From positions 1 to 11,007 of the forward strand of contig CALIAD010000077.1 of NCBI GenBank assembly GCA_938041635.1: a stretch of 11,007 nucleotides of DNA. The letters run 5' to 3'. A program made the position numbers and the translations under genes. The stretch is from an uncultured Atopobium sp. (GTDB taxonomy: Bacteria; Actinomycetota; Coriobacteriia; Coriobacteriales; Atopobiaceae). The notes beneath the pieces were generated by a model. That model worked only from the letters and a program-made list of their open reading frames with translations, was not told the DNA's origin and did no database searches. Each line of letters starts with the position of its first letter. Positions within the stretch are counted from its first letter, which is position 1. This document shows, in pieces, positions 1-6,889 of this stretch.

Positions 1-656
1 TTAAAAACATTATTCAAAATATTCTTATATGTATTTTTATCAACTAAATAATAAATTGGAAATGCTATATATAAAACAAGAAATAATACTGGGACAAAAA
101 GGCGCATAGGAGCCATGATTACTTCATTACTAAAAATAACTTTAATGATATTAGGGCAAAGAAAAATAGCAAAATTAATTATCAAAAACAATAAAGCCAT
201 TATCCCTAAGTCTTCAAATAAATAAATTACTTTTTTATTTTTTAAAACTCTTTTTTTACTATATAATTTATTATATAAAAATATAAAAATTCCGATTGTG
301 AGTAGAAATATACTTAAATATACAATTATTATTTTAAATACTAATTCTAAAATTAGGAAAAAGATACAGAGTGAACAAACTCTGAATGGTTTTGAACTAG
401 CGATGTATTTTATAAGAGTAATGCTAATTAATAATAATATGACAGAACCGGTTCCATAGATCATTACTAGAGGAAGTTGACCTCTCCAGTCTGGAAAGAA
501 AGAAGAACTAACGATTCCATATGCTAACATTCTCCCGTACTGATAGGGATAATATATTATTGTAAATATAAGTGTGCAAATCAACGCTAATGAAAATTTT
601 CTTCTTTTTTTAATTTTCAAAAAGCCCACACCGAGATGACTGCTATAGAATTTCAC
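1..656 (-). CDS. Partial polytopic membrane protein, unknown function (3' end outside window)
   Basis: A leftward frame stays open from codon 678-680 to the left edge with no stop. I chose a GTG start at 654-656 because GGAG lies 5 nt upstream (662-665) on the coding strand. This gives 218 codons in the window, with the C-terminus missing. The product starts MKFYSSHLG, has a basic stretch KIKKRRK at residues 14-20, then hydrophobic segments at about 21-36, 61-82, 93-128 (long enough for two), 150-169 and 185-205. The loop between the first two contains FFPDWRGQ. The basic N-terminus suggests it is cytoplasmic. The gene begins 84 nt after the TrpA-like gene on the same strand and may be its operon partner. 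It is far more AT-rich than the genes to its right, which hints at a different origin. I do not recognise the family. A TTG at 678-680 is an alternative start. Confidence 0.65.
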   Translation of the reverse strand, partial: MKFYSSHLGVGFLKIKKRRKFSLALICTLIFTIIYYPYQYGRMLAYGIVSSSFFPDWRGQLPLVMIYGTGSVILLLISITLIKYIASSKPFRVCSLCIFFLILELVFKIIIVYLSIFLLTIGIFIFLYNKLYSKKRVLKNKKVIYLFEDLGIMALLFLIINFAIFLCPNIIKVIFSNEVIMAPMRLFVPVLFLVLYIAFPIYYLVDKNTYKNILNNVF

Positions 657-740
657 TTCAACTCCAATTAAATTATTCAATTAGATATCAGCTACTCTCT
701 ATTTAACTTTAATACTTTTTGAACGGTTTTTAGATTGAAA

Positions 741-1481
741 TCACTTTAAAATACAAGTCAAACTGATTTCGTTTAAATAATCTTTAACTTTCTCCATTTC
801 TCCGTCATTAATTTGCCTAATGAATTCAGAACCAATAACTGCCCCATCAGCGCCATTTGAAAGTACCTCTTTTATACCCTTATTGTCTTTGATGCCAAAT
901 CCTACAAAAGCGGGTAAATCGGAAAGCTTTCTTAGCCTTTTGATCGTTTCAATATACGCATGCTGACTTGATAAGTCTCCCCCTGTTTTGCCCGCGGCAG
1001 AGACCACATATGCAAAATGAGTAGATTCATTGATGGCTTGTTCCATCTCTAAGTCCGACATAGCTTCAGAGAATATTCTTACAATTCCTGAGTAATCATT
1101 ACGAGTTTGAACGCCATCAACACAAAGAACTGCGTCATAAATCCAATATGGCAATTCTTTAACTTTAAAATTTTCCAAACCTTCTGCATAAGTCATAAGA
1201 ACAATGCGTGAGGAAAAAATCTTCCTGACTTTAGATAGCTCTTCTTTAACAATATCAGTATTCAACATTGGTAATGTTTGCTCATGTGTCTTCTTGATTG
1301 TCTCACCATCCATAAAAGGATTACTTACTGGCAATCCAATCTCAAGACATCCGATACCGTGTCCTTCAATTTCTTGAAGGACACGGTAAAACATTTCCCA
1401 ATTTGGGTACCCCAGCGGTAAATACAGCGCCAGTTTTCTTGCCAGTTCATTGTGCTTATTACTGCTGGAATACTTTTGCAT
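741..1481 (-). CDS. Orphan TrpA-like TIM-barrel protein (tryptophan synthase alpha family)
   Basis: This 246-residue protein belongs to the tryptophan synthase alpha family, usually about 260-270 residues, and is shortened at the N-terminus. Visible family landmarks are LPLGYP (21-26), LEIGLPVSNPFMDG (46-59) holding the expected catalytic Glu47 and Asp58, FAYVVSAAGKTGG (156-168) in the Tyr/loop-6 region, GFGI (194-197), and GADGAVIGS (210-218) in the phosphate-binding region. The family cleaves indole-3-glycerol phosphate to indole and glyceraldehyde-3-phosphate. Here there is no trpB or other trp gene, and the gene follows a PTS IIC gene by 9 nt (SD AAGGA, 6 nt spacing). The beta4 stretch reads AVLCVDGVQ, where canonical TrpA has an LxxDxP-type motif, suggesting an altered substrate pocket. 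I infer a retro-aldol lyase acting on a phosphorylated product of this operon. A true TrpA with trpB elsewhere remains possible. Confidence 0.85.
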   Translation of the reverse strand: MQKYSSSNKHNELARKLALYLPLGYPNWEMFYRVLQEIEGHGIGCLEIGLPVSNPFMDGETIKKTHEQTLPMLNTDIVKEELSKVRKIFSSRIVLMTYAEGLENFKVKELPYWIYDAVLCVDGVQTRNDYSGIVRIFSEAMSDLEMEQAINESTHFAYVVSAAGKTGGDLSSQHAYIETIKRLRKLSDLPAFVGFGIKDNKGIKEVLSNGADGAVIGSEFIRQINDGEMEKVKDYLNEISLTCILK

Positions 1482-1490
1482 TAGAGATCC

Positions 1491-2771
1491 TTAGAATGGA
1501 AGGGCATGGAGAATAAAGCCAAGAAGCGGACCATATACACAATAGTCGGTCTCAGAGAGAATGCGCATAATTGGCTCATAAGAACCAACAAATGGCAGAA
1601 GCAAGGCCTGGCCAAAAATTAGGATAAAACCATTGGCAAGAGAGCCAATTACCGCGCCTCTAGCGCCACCATGAGCATTACCAAAAATTGCAGTTGCTGC
1701 ACCAGTGAAGAACGTTGGAATAAGCGCTGGGAAAACAATAATTGGATATCCAACTGCAGCAAGAATTACCATACCTACTAGTCCAGATAACAAGCTGCAA
1801 AGGAAACCAACAATTACGCAGGTTGGATAGCCTGGGAACAGCAGCGGAACATCCAGGCCAGGTTTTGCTCCAGGGATAATCTTATCTGCAATACCGTGGA
1901 ATGCTGGAATAATCTCTGCAAGCATCATTCGAACGCCAGTAATAATAACGGTAATCCACATGCCAAAGCTAATACCCTGAAGGATTGAATAGACCAAGAC
2001 GTCCTGTCCTCCAGAAATATTTTCCATAACCCATGTAGGATCTGCGACAATACTTACGCAAAGGAACAACAAAGTCATTACCAACGTTAAGGCAATAGTC
2101 ATCTCACGGAGGAAAGCAAACTGCTTTGGAATTTTGATCTCTTCAAGATCGTGCTCCTTGTTACCAAAAGCTTTTGCGAGATATGTAGAAATCAGAAGAC
2201 CAGTAGAGCTTGAGTGAGCAAGGGTAATCTCTTCTCCACCCTTAACTCCCTTAATGCAGTGATTGACATATGCGCAAGAGAAGGTCATATAGCAACCAAG
2301 AAGCACTGATCCAACTGCCACAATTCCCCAAAAATCAAGAGGTGTATTGTACTTAAGTAGGGCAGCAATCAGACCTGCGAAGAAGAATGCAACATGAGCT
2401 GAAAGATGAACGAACTTAAATTTTGTAAATCTTGCCAAAAGCAAGTTAATCAAAAAACCGAAAGCAAAAATAAGAGAGAGCTCTGTGCCTAGGTCGGTCA
2501 TATATTCAGCACTAGCAGTACCAATATCAGTAGCAGGAACAGAACCGTTTCCGAAAGCTTTTCCAATCATTGTTGCCAAGGGCAAAAGCGCCATTCCAAG
2601 CGTTTGTCCTCCAACATTGACCATTGTGAAGCCAATCATCGCCTTAATTGCAGATGGAAGAAGCTGGCTCCATTGCCTTTTCATTGCAATCATTCCGATT
2701 ACAACGACTAATCCAATGATAAATACCGATTGGCTTAGATAATGATTGACGATATAAAGAAAAATCTCCAT
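1491..2771 (-). CDS. PTS IIC permease, ascorbate/galactitol (UlaA/SgaT-like) family
   Basis: This is a 426-residue polytopic permease, the membrane channel of a PTS transporter. It moves a sugar or polyol inward while the partner IIB phosphorylates it. The start MEIFLYIVNHYLSQ, the segment GVRMMLAEIIPAFHGIADK followed by IIPGA (279-302), and FGNAHGGARGA (363-373) match the layout of UlaA/SgaT proteins as I know them, where the corresponding stretch reads GVRMFVAEL...GI...LIPGA. The length is a little under that of E. coli UlaA. About ten hydrophobic segments are visible. The gene starts 4 nt after the IIB stop (SD AAGGA, 7 nt spacing) and is followed 9 nt later by the TrpA-like gene, so all are cotranscribed. 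Substrate cannot be read from the sequence: ascorbate is only one option, and the typical ula catabolic genes (UlaG, UlaD, UlaE, UlaF) are absent. Confidence 0.88.
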   Translation of the reverse strand: MEIFLYIVNHYLSQSVFIIGLVVVIGMIAMKRQWSQLLPSAIKAMIGFTMVNVGGQTLGMALLPLATMIGKAFGNGSVPATDIGTASAEYMTDLGTELSLIFAFGFLINLLLARFTKFKFVHLSAHVAFFFAGLIAALLKYNTPLDFWGIVAVGSVLLGCYMTFSCAYVNHCIKGVKGGEEITLAHSSSTGLLISTYLAKAFGNKEHDLEEIKIPKQFAFLREMTIALTLVMTLLFLCVSIVADPTWVMENISGGQDVLVYSILQGISFGMWITVIITGVRMMLAEIIPAFHGIADKIIPGAKPGLDVPLLFPGYPTCVIVGFLCSLLSGLVGMVILAAVGYPIIVFPALIPTFFTGAATAIFGNAHGGARGAVIGSLANGFILIFGQALLLPFVGSYEPIMRILSETDYCVYGPLLGFILHALPF

Positions 2772-2775
2772 GACA

Positions 2776-3057
2776 CTATCCTTCCATCTGATTAATGTGC
2801 TGCATTAGCTGCTCTTTTAGATACGCCTTATCCATCATGTTATCGATGCGAATTATTGGAACAGAGTTATCCCTCAGTGCATCAGCAAAATCTGATGTGG
2901 TAATAATCAAATCATATGCAGAAGGATCTACAGAGCCGATGTCGGACGCATCAACAGTTCCATCAATTCCTTCGGCATCTAAAATTTGCTGGGTAAAGAG
3001 CCTCATCATCATGCTACTTCCAACACCAGCACCACATACTGTTACAACCTTGATCAT
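2776..3057 (-). CDS. PTS IIB component, ascorbate/galactitol (UlaB/SgaB-like) type
   Basis: This is a 93-residue cytosolic phosphocarrier. The N-terminal signature VVTVCGAGVGSS places the phosphorylated cysteine at Cys8, as expected for lactose/ascorbate/galactitol-type IIB proteins. It takes phosphate from a IIA domain and passes it to the sugar carried by the adjacent IIC. YDLIITTSDFADAL (48-61) fits the central strand of the fold. A strong AGGAGG lies 9 nt before the ATG, inside the end of the regulator gene, whose stop is only 6 nt away, so translation of the two is probably coupled. No separate IIA gene follows. The only IIA in the window is the C-terminal domain of the preceding regulator. 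Confidence 0.92.
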   Translation of the reverse strand: MIKVVTVCGAGVGSSMMMRLFTQQILDAEGIDGTVDASDIGSVDPSAYDLIITTSDFADALRDNSVPIIRIDNMMDKAYLKEQLMQHINQMEG

Positions 3058-3063
3058 AATTGC

Positions 3064-5100
3064 CTACCTCCTACTTGTAATTGCAATTACTTCAGCAGCT
3101 TTGTCTGCCTTTAATATCTTTTGGACATTTTCTTCATCACTTAAAAGCTCTGCCAAATCTGCAAGCGCGTTCAAGTGGGTTTGATGATCGATTGCGCAAA
3201 GAGCAACCACTAGCTGAACAGGGTCATTCTTTGGGTGACCAAAATTTACTGGCTGCTCAAGGGTAATAAGCGAAAAGCCAATACCTAGAGCGCCTTCTTC
3301 TGGTCTTGCATGAGGCATTGCGATGCCTGGGGCAATAACAATATAAGTGCCGTTAATTCGGACATTTTCTATCATTGCCTCAATGTACTCTTCCTTTGCA
3401 ACACCTTTCTTAACTAGTAATCTTCCAGCCTCTCTAACTGCATCATCACTATCTTTGGCACAATAATGTGTCTCAACTAAGTCTTCTGTAAGGACCTCTT
3501 CTAGCATTGGGAAATACCTCTCTTCTTTATCTTGTTTAGGTAAAAAACCTAAATACTCTGCAAGTTTTCGCTTTAAGACCTCTTCATCAGATTTACTGAG
3601 AGAAACCGTTTGTGAAACAATAGACGTAATTTCATCTGGGGAAATAGTTCTTTCGCTCACTCTGAGAACATTTTCTATTTTTCTTTGATCTTTTAAATCA
3701 AACTGAGGAGAAACTTCAACAACCTTGACGTTCTTATACGTAAAAGGAAACGTGCTGACAACAAAATCAACACTGTTACTTTCCAGCCATTTCTGTGCTT
3801 CATTCGATCCAAAAGTTCCAAGTACTGAAACCTCGTACTTTGACTCTAGCCTTGAAGACACTATTTCAGATGTAGCCACACCGGCGTGGCACACCACGAT
3901 AACCTTAGGTCTTAATTCGACGGGTCTTTTTGTTCTCTCCTGGGAAGCCATGAAGAACATAGTAAGAAATGCAATTTCGTCATCAGAAAAGGAGACTGAA
4001 AGTCCTTTTTCCAAAATAGAAATTGATTCAGTTGTTGCTCTATATAAGTCTTCAAACTCATTTATCACATACTCCAAAAGCGGATTGTATACTGCCTCTC
4101 CACTTACAGCACGCCAGTATGCAGGCCTTAAGTGATTGAGTATGCTTTCAAAAAGTTTTTCGTCATTAGCAAAATTTGATGGCGTAACCAGCTGATCCAT
4201 TCTATCGATGAATTCAGAAACTAAAATTCTCAACCTGATCCAGTTTTCAGAGATGTAATCACTCATCCCAACAACAGTTGATTCTCTAAATTTTGCTGAA
4301 AGAAAATACAGTTCATCCTCTGTAATATCTTCACCATAAAGTTCTTTTAAATTATCTACGCATTTATTTACTGCACCGTATTCAGGACTGCCCAGCAAAT
4401 CTGCTTTATCAATGTTGCAGGAAAAGCCTAGAAGCTTATTCCCCTTAAATCTAGCAATGGATACAAGCATGTAAGCAATTAACTTTTGCTGAGCATTTTC
4501 CGAATATTCAACTTGAAGACAATTTGATATTTCATCTATTGAACTTTTTATTTGATTGATTTGTTCACCATCCTGCTCGCTTATAAATGCATACAGATAT
4601 GGCCAATCTTTTGTTAAATTATCAGCAAAAAGACCTCTTATCTTGAGCTCATCGCCTGTGACTGACACGCCTTTAAAAGGAGTGGCATCTAAACAGATAT
4701 AACTTCCAATGAAGCCCTTTTTAATTTCATCCAAATCTCTTTGGATAGTATTTTTTGAAACCCCAATAGCTTGCTGAAGCTCTGAAATCGATATGTCTTT
4801 TGCACTTAAGACGATAAGATTGAGAATAACTCGTCTTCTCATTTCTGGATCAAGATAAAAAATATCGTCTTTTTTCACCAATTCTGAAAACTCAATTTCA
4901 ACTGGATCTTCATACGTCAAAACGCCTCTAACATTTTGAATTGAAGCGCAACCTTGAGAAATCAGGAGTTGGTTTAAAGTTGATAGGTCTTTATAAACAG
5001 TTCGAGAGGTTACATTGTGCTGCGCCGCAAATTTCTCAACAGAAATCTGTTCAGCTTCCCGGCACAATTTATTAAATAAATTTTCCACTCGACTTTTCAT
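3064..5100 (-). CDS. MtlR/LicR-type PTS regulator: two HTH, two PRD, IIB-like and IIA domains
   Basis: This is a 678-residue transcriptional activator of the DeoR-HTH/PRD class. Domain order: HTH1 (about 17-45, VEKFAAQHNVTSRTVYKDL), HTH2 (about 103-127, ISELQQAIGVSKNTIQRDL), PRD1 (about 180-285), PRD2 (about 290-392), a GatB-like IIB domain (398-485, VVCHAGVATS, putative phospho-Cys404), and a fructose/mannitol/ascorbate-type IIA domain (about 533-675, MPHARPEEGA, putative phospho-His597). Such proteins read sugar availability from PTS phosphorylation and activate the linked transport genes. PRD1 seems to lack both usual histidines (Tyr210 and Lys270 in their places). PRD2 keeps His323 but has Phe382 where His is usual (FLTMFFMAS). 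The fused IIA may also serve as phosphodonor for the adjacent IIB. The start has GAGGTGG 7 nt upstream. It is first in its operon, downstream of a terminator, and probably regulates itself. Confidence 0.92.
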   Translation of the reverse strand: MKSRVENLFNKLCREAEQISVEKFAAQHNVTSRTVYKDLSTLNQLLISQGCASIQNVRGVLTYEDPVEIEFSELVKKDDIFYLDPEMRRRVILNLIVLSAKDISISELQQAIGVSKNTIQRDLDEIKKGFIGSYICLDATPFKGVSVTGDELKIRGLFADNLTKDWPYLYAFISEQDGEQINQIKSSIDEISNCLQVEYSENAQQKLIAYMLVSIARFKGNKLLGFSCNIDKADLLGSPEYGAVNKCVDNLKELYGEDITEDELYFLSAKFRESTVVGMSDYISENWIRLRILVSEFIDRMDQLVTPSNFANDEKLFESILNHLRPAYWRAVSGEAVYNPLLEYVINEFEDLYRATTESISILEKGLSVSFSDDEIAFLTMFFMASQERTKRPVELRPKVIVVCHAGVATSEIVSSRLESKYEVSVLGTFGSNEAQKWLESNSVDFVVSTFPFTYKNVKVVEVSPQFDLKDQRKIENVLRVSERTISPDEITSIVSQTVSLSKSDEEVLKRKLAEYLGFLPKQDKEERYFPMLEEVLTEDLVETHYCAKDSDDAVREAGRLLVKKGVAKEEYIEAMIENVRINGTYIVIAPGIAMPHARPEEGALGIGFSLITLEQPVNFGHPKNDPVQLVVALCAIDHQTHLNALADLAELLSDEENVQKILKADKAAEVIAITSRR

Positions 5101-5122
5101 TTTATTTCCACCTCATAAATAG

Positions 5123-5149
5123 GTTATATGCTGTTTCAAGACCGAACAA
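5123..5149 (-). promoter_or_regulatory. Weak candidate promoter of the regulator operon
   Basis: On the minus strand TTGTTC (5144-5149) and TATAAC (5123-5128) are separated by 15 bp, slightly short for a sigma-70 promoter, and lie just upstream of the regulator's ribosome site. A promoter in 5101-5245 is expected because a terminator hairpin lies immediately upstream. No other box pair in this 145-bp stretch is clearly better. Confidence 0.25.
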
Positions 5150-5150
5150 A
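5142..5150 (-). promoter_or_regulatory. Possible operator half: TTTGTTCGG, shared with the pflD upstream region
   Basis: The minus-strand 9-mer TTTGTTCGG lies 42 nt before the regulator start and recurs in the same orientation 88 nt before pflD (9288-9296). It overlaps the candidate -35. Sharing between two short control regions could mark a common regulator, but a 9-bp match can also arise by chance. Confidence 0.25.
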
Positions 5151-5245
5151 TATCATTTGATTCATCCACTTTGAAGCAAATGGGAAGCTCCTTATATATC
5201 AAATTATTAATCATTTTCTATTTATCTTGCCTTTTAGCTGATAAC

Positions 5246-5281
5246 AATAAGGCCTCGATGACTACTCATCGAGGCCTTATT
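5246..5281 (-). terminator. Strong hairpin terminator after the pflD-pflC-fsa operon
   Basis: Arms 5246-5261 and 5266-5281 are perfectly complementary (16 bp) around a 4-nt loop. The stem has a GGCCTCGATGA-type core, and its A/T ends give AATAA and TTATT flanks. It lies 31 nt past the aldolase stop and upstream of the regulator, so it separates two leftward operons. The run after the stem on the minus strand is only partly T-rich (TTATTGTTATC). The symmetry means it could work in both directions. Confidence 0.8.
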
Positions 5282-5311
5282 CCCTTAGACTAAAATATTT
5301 GTTAGAAAGCC

Positions 5312-5983
5312 TTATCCCAGCAGGGTATTCCTACCGTAAGCTTCGCGCCAAGCAACGGAAAACTCATCAACAGCGATCTTTGTTCCTGGATGGTCAATCA
5401 TAGTAAATACAACCTCTGGCGGAACGGTTACCGATTGAATACCGGCAGCAATAAGAGCATGAACCTGCTCAACATTCTTGAAAGACGCTGCAATAACCTT
5501 AGTGTTCTCAAATCCCTGAGTCTCAAGCATCTGAAGCAGATCCAGTACCTGGCCAATGCCGTCACCGTAATTACACATACGGTTAACGTAAGGAGCCAGG
5601 TAATCTGCGCCATTCATTGCTGCAAGGAATGCCTCATCAGCAGAATAGATAGCGGTTGCAAGAACGCCAAGACCCTCAGACTTAAGCTGCTTAATTGCCT
5701 TGTATCCGTTATGAGTGACAGGAATCTTTACATAGGTGTTCTTTGGACGAAGGCTGCAGATGTAACGAGCTTCCTCAAGCATCTGCTCATAGTCAGTTGA
5801 AACAACCTGAACAAAAAACTTCTGCTCTGGGCGAAGGTACTCAACAAACTCCTTAATAACCTGCTCTGGTGTCTTACCACTCTTGGTAATAATCGAAGGG
5901 TTAGTTGTAACGCCCTCGATGGTCAAAAGTTCATCGAGCTGTTTAACTGCCTCAAGATCCGCTGTGTCCAAAATAAATTCCAT
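5312..5983 (-). CDS. fsa: Fructose-6-phosphate aldolase (FsaB/TalC-type, transaldolase family)
   Basis: This 223-residue protein is the length of the small transaldolase/Fsa family (about 215-220), not of classical TalB (about 317). Landmarks: FILDTADLEAVK (3-14), GVTTNPSI (24-31), catalytic Schiff-base Lys86 in YVKIPVT (84-90), APYVNRM with the catalytic Tyr, and AASFK. Gln59 (FFVQV) is the residue that distinguishes Fsa aldolases from true transaldolases, which have Glu there. Fsa cleaves fructose-6-phosphate to dihydroxyacetone and glyceraldehyde-3-phosphate, and also accepts 1-deoxyfructose-6-phosphate, releasing hydroxyacetone. As the last gene of the pflD operon (27 nt after pflC, SD AAAGGAG with 6 nt spacing), it most likely splits the deoxyketose phosphate made by PflD. 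Family assignment is firm; the physiological substrate is inferred from context. Confidence 0.93.
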   Translation of the reverse strand: MEFILDTADLEAVKQLDELLTIEGVTTNPSIITKSGKTPEQVIKEFVEYLRPEQKFFVQVVSTDYEQMLEEARYICSLRPKNTYVKIPVTHNGYKAIKQLKSEGLGVLATAIYSADEAFLAAMNGADYLAPYVNRMCNYGDGIGQVLDLLQMLETQGFENTKVIAASFKNVEQVHALIAAGIQSVTVPPEVVFTMIDHPGTKIAVDEFSVAWREAYGRNTLLG

Positions 5984-6010
5984 GCTTAACTCCTTTATAT
6001 ATTTCGACGA

Positions 6011-6889
6011 TTACTCACCGTGTCGAACCACTTTTAAACCAAAGCTTTTATACACGTTCTCGATATCGGAAAGTTCTTTCTCCGTAATTAATTCACTATC
6101 TGCACACTCATATCTCATTCCTAAAGATTCATATTTTCCTTCACCTAACTTGTGAAATGGCAAAAGATCAACCTGCTTAATCCTATGTGCACAAATTACC
6201 TCAGCATTACTTTGTGCGTTTGCAATTGACGCAGTATATCCAGGGATAAGTGGAACGCGCGCAATTACCGTTGCTCCGATCCTCACAAGTGCACGGATAT
6301 TCTCGTCCCTTACGTCTATATCAATGCCAGTAACCTCAATACTGCGCTTTTTATCAGCAAGCTTGAAGTCAACCAGGAACACATCACAAACACGTGCCAG
6401 CCTTTCAGCATCAACAAGCGGAACAGCAAGTGTTGTTTCAAGTGCCGTATTAATGCCTCTATCTTTACATCCCTGCAACACGTCCATAATATATTCTTGA
6501 CGCTTACTACCTGCAAGACATTCTCCGCCGGAAAGCGTAATTCCCCCATCGCTCTCGTCAAAGAAGACCTTGTCTCTTGATAGCTTATCAACGAGGATAT
6601 CTACTCTGTGTTCAGTGCCTTCAAACCTTTTAGCGCCGGTTGGGCACTCAGAAACAGGAGTATCACAAGGGCATCCATTTGCATCCAAACGACCATCTTT
6701 CCTAACTGAACAGCCAATGCACAGACTCTTGTGAAAAGAAATCTCCTGCTCAAAGGAAAGATTCTCTGGGTTACAGCACCAGGGACATCTAAAAGGGCAT
6801 CCTTTTAGAAAGGCAACCGTACGTATTCCTCCACCATCATGGAGAGAATATCTCTGGATGTTAGTGACTATGTCGCTCTTATAGCACAT
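6011..6889 (-). CDS. pflC: Glycyl-radical enzyme activase (radical SAM), PflC-like
   Basis: This 292-residue radical-SAM activase installs the glycyl radical on the neighbouring PflD. It uses S-adenosylmethionine and a [4Fe-4S] cluster bound by the CX3CX2C motif Cys31-Cys35-Cys38 (GCPFRCPWC). NIQRYSLHDGGGIRT (10-24) is the typical activase opening, and SGGE (120-123) is the SAM-binding GGE motif. An inserted cysteine-rich stretch (Cys57, Cys60, Cys73, Cys75, Cys82) matches the position of auxiliary iron-sulfur clusters in this subfamily, though with fewer and oddly spaced cysteines than a standard double-ferredoxin insert. I start at ATG 6887-6889 because it places about nine residues before NIQRYS. 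The frame remains open upstream to 6964, but that extension lies inside pflD and looks non-native. The start overlaps the pflD stop by 11 nt, with only a weak ribosome site, which suggests translational coupling. Confidence 0.92.
   Translation of the reverse strand: MCYKSDIVTNIQRYSLHDGGGIRTVAFLKGCPFRCPWCCNPENLSFEQEISFHKSLCIGCSVRKDGRLDANGCPCDTPVSECPTGAKRFEGTEHRVDILVDKLSRDKVFFDESDGGITLSGGECLAGSKRQEYIMDVLQGCKDRGINTALETTLAVPLVDAERLARVCDVFLVDFKLADKKRSIEVTGIDIDVRDENIRALVRIGATVIARVPLIPGYTASIANAQSNAEVICAHRIKQVDLLPFHKLGEGKYESLGMRYECADSELITEKELSDIENVYKSFGLKVVRHGE

Noticed and set aside
666..682. AT-only imperfect inverted repeat between the TrpA-like and membrane protein genes, as a terminator
   Set aside because: The arms are almost pure A/T with a mismatch and no following T-run. 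It is expected by chance in such AT-rich DNA.
741..1481. Tryptophan biosynthesis gene
   Set aside because: No trpB or other trp gene is present and it sits in a PTS operon. It is not fully excluded, since trpB could be elsewhere.
2795..3184. Plus-strand open frame of 129 codons across the IIB and regulator genes
   Set aside because: It is antisense to two clearly recognised genes, with no ribosome site or recognisable product.
5101..5245. BglG-type antiterminator RNA hairpin in front of the regulator
   Set aside because: The regulator carries DNA-binding HTH domains rather than an RNA-binding CAT domain, and no RAT-like stem overlapping a terminator is visible between the hairpin and the start.
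5312..5983. Classical transaldolase of the pentose phosphate pathway
   Set aside because: Length 223 and Gln59 mark an Fsa-type aldolase rather than a TalB-type transaldolase.
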